Assembly (NCBI GenBank): GCA_034435675.1
Contig: DAOTWP010000059.1
Location: 1-12,107, forward strand
Length of the DNA: 12,107 nucleotides
Reading direction: 5' to 3'
Source of the DNA: DAOTWP01 sp034435675
Lineage (GTDB): Bacteria > Chloroflexota > Anaerolineae > Aggregatilineales > Phototrophicaceae
The notes beneath the pieces were generated by a model. It did not search any database. It was given only the letters and a program-made list of their open reading frames with translations, and was not told where the DNA came from. Position 1 is the stretch's first letter; each line of letters opens with the position of its first letter. A program made the translations under genes and the position numbers. Below, in pieces: positions 6,102-12,107 of this stretch.

Positions 6102-9100
6102 CTACTCCCCGGCTTCGGGCAGCACGGTAAACACTGTGCCTGCGCTGCGCCCATACACTTCGGGGAAGTAGAATTCCTGCCCCGTTGCCGGGATGACGTT
6201 ATACGTGCCTTCCACGCCCATCCGCAGCGTATAGACATACTCGTACGTCCCGGCGGGCAGATACGTGGCGTACAGCACCACTTTCTCGTCGCGGAACTCG
6301 GTTTCGCTGAACCACCACCAGCCCCAGCCGTAGCCGAACGGGTTGTCGCGGTTCAGTTCCGGTTGGGTGCCCACCTGCTGGCTGGTCGCCAACTGCGGGT
6401 TGATCGCCTCCGCGCCTGCCGGAATCGGGTCTTCGATCACGGCATAGTGCAGATCATTCGGCAAGATGATGGTCAGCCGCACCTGCACGACGTCGCCGAT
6501 GCGTGCCTGTGTGATCGGCGTCTGACTCTCGTCGCCGAACAGCGTATAGCGCCGTTCCAGCACGATACCCCGGTCAAGCGGCTCAATCTCTGGCACGGGC
6601 AGATACACGCGCAGATGCGCGGTGTAATACAGGCTGCCGTCGCCGTCGCTGCGCTCAAAGACCAGCCGGTTCGCCTCGCCGGTCAGCAGGTCGCCCACGT
6701 CCACGACCAGCCGCTGCGTCTCGGTGACGTTGGCGGGTGACGCCGTGCCCTCTGCCAGCGCCGCGCCGTTCAGTGCTGCTGTGTAGGTATAGTCGGGGCG
6801 TAATTCGCCCGTGACGAGCATCCAGTCAGTCAGCGCCATCACCGCCCAGGCAGTCTCCTGCGTGGTTTCCCAGGCGTCTGCCGTGCGCGCCACCAACAGC
6901 CAGCGCACCGCATTGGGCAGCAAATCGCTCGTCGGGCGAATCTGCGTGAACGCCATCAGCACAATCGCCGTCGTGCGCGTATCCGTGTTCCAGTTCCAGT
7001 AATCGCGCTGCGGCTCTTCCCAGTGCATCCCCGTCGCGCTGACCACCGCGTTGCTCGCCAGCGCATCCAGCAGCGGATCAATCCGCGCGCTGTCATCGGG
7101 GTTGATCAGGTGCAGTGTCATGGCGAGGAATGCCTGCGCGTACTGGCTGAGCTGTTCGCGCCGATCCCACAGCGTCGTCGTGCGGGCGATGTCCGGGTCG
7201 CCGGAACGCGCCAGCGCATAGAGCAGGAACGCCTGGCGGTTCATCTGCCACTGCGGCACCCCGGCGCGCGGCGTGATAAACTGCGTTTGCAGGTAATCCT
7301 GCGCACGTGTAATCACGTCATCCGGCACGGCAAAACCCTGCGCCCGCGCCTCCACCAGCCCGATCAGCGCATAGGCGGTGGTCAGCGGGTTGCTCTCGTC
7401 CAGCGGGAACCAGCCCCAACCGCCGTCAGCACGCTGCCGTGCGATCAGAATCTGGACGCCGGTATTCACTTCGCGGGTCAGGTTGTCTCGCAGCGTCGCA
7501 TCGGCAACACCCAGATCATCCAGCGCGCGGTAGGTCATGATGTTCGGCAGGAAGCGGCTGACTGTTTGCTCGGTGCATTGATGCGGGTAGTTTTCCAGAT
7601 AATCCAGCCCGTCCAGCGTGGTTGCCGCCAGCGATGGCTGAATATTCACGGTCAGTTCACCCTGTGTCACATCAAAACGGCGCGGCAGGGCAACGACTTC
7701 GACACGTTCGCCGCCTTCGCGCAGCACGCCCGCCGTGCCAACGACTTCCGGCGCTTCGTAGCGGTAAACCGGCAGCAGGCGATTGTCGCCCTGCCCGACT
7801 GCCGGGCGCGCCGCATCAGTGAATGCGCCCTCGTTGCCATCGGCGAAGAAGATCAGCTCAACATTTTCGACATCCTCAACGCGCACACGCCAGTTCACGC
7901 GCCCGCGCTGCCCCGCCGGGATGCTGAGCGTCTGTTCCAGCCCGCCGTCCAGCAGTGTGACACCTGTCGCTTGCAGTGTCACCACCACGTCAAGGTCTGC
8001 GCCGCTGTTATTGTTAACCACTGCGCCAAGCACTGCTTCGTCACCGATGATGAAGAAACGCGGCGTCACCGGACGCACAATCAGCGGGCGTGTGCTGAGC
8101 AGGTCAAACGTCTCCTGCCCGACCAGCGTCAGTCCATCCGCACCGCTGGTCACGGCACGCGCATCCAGCCGCCAGGTCGTCAGGTTGTCCGGCAGGGTCA
8201 CGCTGAAGGTCGCTTCGCCGTTTTCATCCGTGACCATTGCCCCGTTGAAGTAGGGCGTGTCCACAAACTCCTCGCGCACTTCAAACGTACCAATGTCGCC
8301 ACCGCCGCCGCCACCGCCGCCCTTAATCGTATCCAGCGTGGTCTGGGTCAGCAGGTCGGTATTGATCGTCAGCGGCGTGCTGGTACGAATACCCAGCGCC
8401 TGCGGATTGTAAAAGGCATCAAGGATCGGACCGCTGTTCGGCTCCATCAGCGACAGTGTGGCAAGGTCGGTCAGCGCGACGCCGACTTCCGCCTGCACGG
8501 GCGCGCCGGTATAGTCCGTCGTGCGCACAGTGTAATTCACCGTGTCACCCGGTCCGGCAACTGCCGTATCCGCTGTGATGGCGATAGTCAGTTCCTTGCG
8601 CTCGTTGTCCACCAGCAGTTGAATCAGTCCCATGCGGAACGCCGCCACCGGGTTGAACTCGTCCACCCCCTTGACAATCATCACGCTGACATAGACATTC
8701 GGCGCGAAAGCGTCGGTGATGGGCAGTTCATACACATAGCTGTTACTCGTCAGGGTAACGACATCAGTGAACAGCACTGCGCCGCGCTCTACGGTAATCA
8801 GCGCGGTTGCTTCACCCTGGAACGGTGACGTGATCAGAATTTCCGCCGTGTCGCCGACGCTGTAGTCTTCCTGATTAGCGATCAGATCAATGCGGTTGCT
8901 GTTGTCCTGCCGCCACGAAACATAGCTGCTGCTGCTGACCCACAACAGCGCCGACGAGCGCACGGTGTTGCCCGCCTCGTCGCGGGTGCTGGCACGCACC
9001 TGGAAAATGCCGCCGTTGGGCGGGGTAAACTCAAAACGCGCCTGCCCGCCTGCGTCAGTGGTCGCCGCGCCGGTGGTTACAGGGATGACCTCGACTTCCC

Positions 9101-12100
9101 ACGTCCACGAGGTATTGCCGTAGGCATCGCGCTCCTGCACACTCGACCAGCGCAGTTCGCTGACTTCGATGTTTAGTTCCTGATTGGCAATTGGGCTGCT
9201 GTCCCAGTCAACGCTGATGAACTCAAACGCATTCGCCTCGCCGGATGCGCCCACGTAACTTTCCGGGCGCACCCCGACATAGACCAGTCCCTGATGGACG
9301 ACGACATCCGCCCGCCCGGAAACAGTCTGGTTGCTTTCGTCGCGGACTGTCGCCTCGATGGTGTAAGTCACACTCTGCGTGCTGTCTTCCAGGCTGGCGG
9401 GCACTTCGATCAGCAGCATGCCGTCTGCATCGGTCATGCCGGTGCCGCTGGAGATCAACTGCCCGTAGTAGCCGTAGAAGCGCGTGTCGCCTGTATAGTC
9501 AACATCGGTGAAGCTGTAATAGCCTTCGCCTGTGTAGTTGAAGAAATACGGCGTAGACAGCACGTTGTACTCCACGCTGGCATTGCTGACTGCCCCGCCG
9601 AAGAAGTAGCGACTGTCCACCTGCACACGGATCGTGTCGCCCTGTGCCACTGCGTCCACCTGCGGGGTCGCGCTCACCTGGAATTCCGGCACGCGATATT
9701 CCGCCACCGTAAAGTTGAGACTGGCGCTTTCCGGACGGGTCATCGCCGGGACTGGCATGGTCACTTCCAGCCGGTAGTAGCCCAGCCCGCCATCCTCCGC
9801 AATATCGAACTGACCGCTGAACGTGCCGTAAGCAGTCAGTGCGACAGTCGCCTGATAAATCGCTTCGCCACGATCGTTATAAATCGCAATCGGCACGCTT
9901 TCGAAGTCCGGCGGCGTATAGGTCACATCATCACGACTGCGCACCACGCCGCGGAAGTAAACCGTCTGCCCCGGACGGTAAACCGGGCGATCGGTATACA
10001 GATACGCTGTATAGCGCAGCGGGTAGAAATCGTAATTCTGCTCGAAACGCCAGGGGTCAATGCCTTCCGTCCAATTGGTATAGCCCATCCCAAACTGCCC
10101 CTCCGCCGCGTAAACCGCGACCAGCGGCAGGAACAGGTTGTCCTGGCGGGGAATCTCGATGCGGGCGATGCCGTCCGCGCCGGTGCTGCCGCTGCCGATG
10201 GCAGTGTAGCCAGAGTCGTAGATTGTGACCGGCGCGCCCGCGATGGGCTGCCCGGTTTGCACGTCCGTCACCCACACAACAGCAGCGTCAATCTCCGTCT
10301 TCAACACGAGACTGGCAGTCGAAACGACCATGAAGTGATTAATCGGTTCGCGTCCCGCTTCGGCGGTTTCCGGCGACTGCATCGAGAAGAAGTAAACCCC
10401 CGGCTCTAGCGCGGTGCTTTCGGGGATAACCACCGGTGTCACCTCGGCGCTGGCAAAGCGCGGTTCGAGGAAGTAATCCGGTTCGCCGTTAGCATCAAAC
10501 ACACCTTCTACCGCCCAGCCGGTCGTGCCGTCGCGCAGGCGCACCTGCCACCACACGCCGGACTCTGCACAGACCGGACCGCCCACGATGGGCAGGCTGT
10601 AGCCGTTGTACATCAGCTCCAGCCGTTCGCCGGTAACCGGCTCTGAACGCGCCACCAGCGGCAGATCAGCATCGGTAACGACCACTGCGGTTTCACCGAC
10701 TGCCAGCCGGGTGGGCGGCGCGCCCGCGCAGATATCGGCGCTTGCCAGACCCAAATCAAGCAGTTCATACTGCCATTCATTATCCGGTGCAGCAGCCGGC
10801 ATTTGCCATGCACTGATCAGGCTGTCCGGGCGTGGGGCAAAGCCAACTGTAGGATTCCAATAGTTCTCGCCACTGAGCGCCAGCGCAAAATCGCGCGTGT
10901 CCACCCGCCACAGCGAGAGGTCAAGCTGGCTGATATTGCGATGCGTGGCAAAAACGCTGGTAGTGTCGCGGTAAGCATTGTAGAAGCCCACCGAACCGGG
11001 CACTTGCAGGTAGATATCACTGCCAAAGCCGCCAGTGGTATAGGTCACCACCAGTTCAGTGTCAATCGTGTTGCCGTAGACATCCGCCATGCCGGGCGCA
11101 ATCGTCACTGTATAGGTGGTGTTGGGGTCGGCACGGAATGACAGCACGTAGTTGTTATTCCAGCCGCGGTAGAAATAGCCAATGTCGGAAGGCGGCGGCT
11201 CAATGCTGATTTTGTCCGGCAAGGTGTCTGCATCCATCGGTGAGGCGAACCCGATGGTGAAGCCGTCATAGGGGTACACGCCCTCCGCACCGTCCGGCGG
11301 ATTCGTGGCGACGATGGATGGCGGCGGCACGGTGGCGAATTCGTAGCGCTCGGCGGCTGCCAGCCCTGCTGAGCCGGTCTGTTCCAGGACGCGCTCTGCA
11401 TCGGTGAAGCCATAGGTGTAAACGGTATCCAGCGCCAGCAGGTCATCGGGCACAAAACGGAAACCAGCACCGTCATCGTTCCATTCAAACGTTCCGCGCA
11501 CGCTGCCCACAGCGCCCGCCCCGCTGAGGAAGAAATTCGCCTCCACGCTGGCACGATCCATCGGCATGTTGAAGATCACTTCAACCGCCGTTTCCAGCGC
11601 CATGCCGCTGCTGTCGGCGGCGGGGTAGATGTCGAGCACCTGCGGCGAGACGGTGCGGAAGCGCCAGCTAAAGGGCTGCTCCAACACAGAACCGTCCACA
11701 GCAGTCAGCCCGGCGGCAATCGTCACCGTGTATTCGGTGCCGCCCGCCAGCGCAACCTCCGGGCGGAAGATATAGATCGCGGTGTTCAGCCATTCACCAG
11801 TGCCCGCCACCGGCGGCGAGAAGGTCAGCGGCTGCGGCAGGTCGCCCATGTCTTCGGCAATGACCAGCGGCACTACCGGACGGTTGAAGATCACCGTAAT
11901 CATGGCGTCGGTGCTGACTTCCACGCTGCTGTCTGTCGGCAGCACTTCGCTGATGCCCAGGAAACCCACCGTGCTGAGCGGCAGTTCAAACGGCTCGGCA
12001 AGGATGCCGCCATCCTGCGCGCGCAGGTCGTCGCTGATGCGCAGGGTATAGCGTTCACCACGCACGAACGGCGCATCCGGCGTGAAGCTGAGCGAAGCGC

Positions 12101-12107
12101 TCGCCTC
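6102..12107 (-). CDS. Alpha-2-macroglobulin family protease inhibitor, N-terminus beyond the right edge
   Basis: The frame is open from the right edge to TAG at 6104-6102, giving 2001 visible residues (numbered from the edge). Bacterial alpha-2-macroglobulins trap proteases outside the cytoplasmic membrane: bait cleavage exposes a thioester that binds the attacker. Visible order: end of one Big_5-like Ig domain, three more at about 52-152, 157-260 and 264-360, an SH3-like segment (about 463-536), the macroglobulin region with the MG2 signature TDRPVYRPGQTVYFRG at 705-720, an eight-glycine run (1263-1270), the MG7-type block FNGAMVTDENGEATFSVTLP, the thioester CTEQ (Cys1511, Gln1514), its helical toroid (about 1490-1775), and a C-terminal MG domain with an aromatic-rich loop and FPEVYGRSAGTVF. 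Only three Cys are seen: 460, 513 and the thioester. No C-terminal membrane segment is present. The signal or lipoprotein peptide must lie outside the window; a GTG at 12065 is internal to an Ig domain. Confidence 0.95.
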   Translation of the reverse strand, partial: EASASLSFTPDAPFVRGERYTLRISDDLRAQDGGILAEPFELPLSTVGFLGISEVLPTDSSVEVSTDAMITVIFNRPVVPLVIAEDMGDLPQPLTFSPPVAGTGEWLNTAIYIFRPEVALAGGTEYTVTIAAGLTAVDGSVLEQPFSWRFRTVSPQVLDIYPAADSSGMALETAVEVIFNMPMDRASVEANFFLSGAGAVGSVRGTFEWNDDGAGFRFVPDDLLALDTVYTYGFTDAERVLEQTGSAGLAAAERYEFATVPPPSIVATNPPDGAEGVYPYDGFTIGFASPMDADTLPDKISIEPPPSDIGYFYRGWNNNYVLSFRADPNTTYTVTIAPGMADVYGNTIDTELVVTYTTGGFGSDIYLQVPGSVGFYNAYRDTTSVFATHRNISQLDLSLWRVDTRDFALALSGENYWNPTVGFAPRPDSLISAWQMPAAAPDNEWQYELLDLGLASADICAGAPPTRLAVGETAVVVTDADLPLVARSEPVTGERLELMYNGYSLPIVGGPVCAESGVWWQVRLRDGTTGWAVEGVFDANGEPDYFLEPRFASAEVTPVVIPESTALEPGVYFFSMQSPETAEAGREPINHFMVVSTASLVLKTEIDAAVVWVTDVQTGQPIAGAPVTIYDSGYTAIGSGSTGADGIARIEIPRQDNLFLPLVAVYAAEGQFGMGYTNWTEGIDPWRFEQNYDFYPLRYTAYLYTDRPVYRPGQTVYFRGVVRSRDDVTYTPPDFESVPIAIYNDRGEAIYQATVALTAYGTFSGQFDIAEDGGLGYYRLEVTMPVPAMTRPESASLNFTVAEYRVPEFQVSATPQVDAVAQGDTIRVQVDSRYFFGGAVSNASVEYNVLSTPYFFNYTGEGYYSFTDVDYTGDTRFYGYYGQLISSGTGMTDADGMLLIEVPASLEDSTQSVTYTIEATVRDESNQTVSGRADVVVHQGLVYVGVRPESYVGASGEANAFEFISVDWDSSPIANQELNIEVSELRWSSVQERDAYGNTSWTWEVEVIPVTTGAATTDAGGQARFEFTPPNGGIFQVRASTRDEAGNTVRSSALLWVSSSSYVSWRQDNSNRIDLIANQEDYSVGDTAEILITSPFQGEATALITVERGAVLFTDVVTLTSNSYVYELPITDAFAPNVYVSVMIVKGVDEFNPVAAFRMGLIQLLVDNERKELTIAITADTAVAGPGDTVNYTVRTTDYTGAPVQAEVGVALTDLATLSLMEPNSGPILDAFYNPQALGIRTSTPLTINTDLLTQTTLDTIKGGGGGGGGDIGTFEVREEFVDTPYFNGAMVTDENGEATFSVTLPDNLTTWRLDARAVTSGADGLTLVGQETFDLLSTRPLIVRPVTPRFFIIGDEAVLGAVVNNNSGADLDVVVTLQATGVTLLDGGLEQTLSIPAGQRGRVNWRVRVEDVENVELIFFADGNEGAFTDAARPAVGQGDNRLLPVYRYEAPEVVGTAGVLREGGERVEVVALPRRFDVTQGELTVNIQPSLAATTLDGLDYLENYPHQCTEQTVSRFLPNIMTYRALDDLGVADATLRDNLTREVNTGVQILIARQRADGGWGWFPLDESNPLTTAYALIGLVEARAQGFAVPDDVITRAQDYLQTQFITPRAGVPQWQMNRQAFLLYALARSGDPDIARTTTLWDRREQLSQYAQAFLAMTLHLINPDDSARIDPLLDALASNAVVSATGMHWEEPQRDYWNWNTDTRTTAIVLMAFTQIRPTSDLLPNAVRWLLVARTADAWETTQETAWAVMALTDWMLVTGELRPDYTYTAALNGAALAEGTASPANVTETQRLVVDVGDLLTGEANRLVFERSDGDGSLYYTAHLRVYLPVPEIEPLDRGIVLERRYTLFGDESQTPITQARIGDVVQVRLTIILPNDLHYAVIEDPIPAGAEAINPQLATSQQVGTQPELNRDNPFGYGWGWWWFSETEFRDEKVVLYATYLPAGTYEYVYTLRMGVEGTYNVIPATGQEFYFPEVYGRSAGTVFTVLPEAGE
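8298..8321 (-). repeat. Eight-codon glycine run in the alpha-2-macroglobulin gene
   Basis: Eight consecutive Gly codons (GGC or GGT) encode residues 1263-1270, between DTIK and DIGTFEVREEF, just before the MG7-type block. The run is probably a flexible exposed loop. It may belong to, or adjoin, the bait region, and its repetitive DNA could vary in length between strains. Confidence 0.75.

Noticed and set aside
6087..6740. A 217-codon plus-strand frame across the 3' end of the trap gene
   Set aside because: It is antisense to the conserved C-terminal MG domain, and no domain is visible in its product.
7023..8828. A 601-codon open frame on the plus strand
   Set aside because: It lies wholly antisense to the alpha-2-macroglobulin gene, whose motifs (including the thioester) are unmistakable here. 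Its product is His/Arg/Gln-rich with no recognisable domain, as expected for the mirror of a GC-rich gene.
9294..10409. A 371-codon open frame on the plus strand
   Set aside because: It is antisense to the Ig-like/MG part of the alpha-2-macroglobulin gene, has no ribosome binding site of note, and its composition is low-information and His/Arg-rich.
12063..12065. GTG as the true start of the alpha-2-macroglobulin
   Set aside because: The frame is open upstream to the window edge and encodes SLSFTPDAPF, which continues the same Ig-like domain. A signal or lipoprotein peptide is also missing, so the gene begins outside the window.

Overview
The window looks like a piece of a GC-rich bacterial chromosome, most likely from the Chloroflexota (Anaerolineae-like). 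This assignment is an inference from gene content and style: a very large alpha-2-macroglobulin, membrane-anchored Hanks-type kinases, a zinc-ribbon protein with an N-terminal helical repeat of the kind common in that phylum, a WYL regulator, and frequent GTG starts with GAGG-type ribosome binding sites. No rRNA, tRNA, CRISPR array, transposase or phage gene is visible, and no gene-free stretch exceeds about 200 bases.

Layout. A small Arg/Ala-rich gene leaves the left edge on the minus strand (1-161). It is divergent from a WYL-domain transcription regulator on the plus strand (265-1251); the gap between them carries an inverted repeat that could be an operator. The regulator converges on a block of four minus-strand genes that fills the rest of the window, with a GC-rich hairpin between the two stop codons. 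In transcription order the block is: alpha-2-macroglobulin (12107-6102, N-terminus beyond the right edge), a membrane-anchored pseudokinase with an external beta domain (5901-4252), an intact membrane-anchored Ser/Thr kinase (4123-2858), and a zinc-ribbon membrane protein (2775-1303).

How the genes may work together (inference). The alpha-2-macroglobulin keeps a Cys-x-Glu-Gln thioester and should be a protease trap outside the cytoplasmic membrane. The next three proteins share one plan: a cytoplasmic N-terminal region, a helical-repeat module with a common P-x-H-A-x-A-x-R-x-L motif, basic residues, and one membrane helix. Two of them also have a sizeable outer domain. The kinase and pseudokinase are clear paralogues in tandem, but the second has lost every residue needed for phosphotransfer. 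A reasonable hypothesis is an envelope-surveillance module that links a protease trap to a kinase/pseudokinase pair and a zinc-ribbon adaptor. Nothing in the sequence proves this coupling.

Limits. All family calls come from reading motifs; no database search was possible. The promoter and terminator calls are weak.
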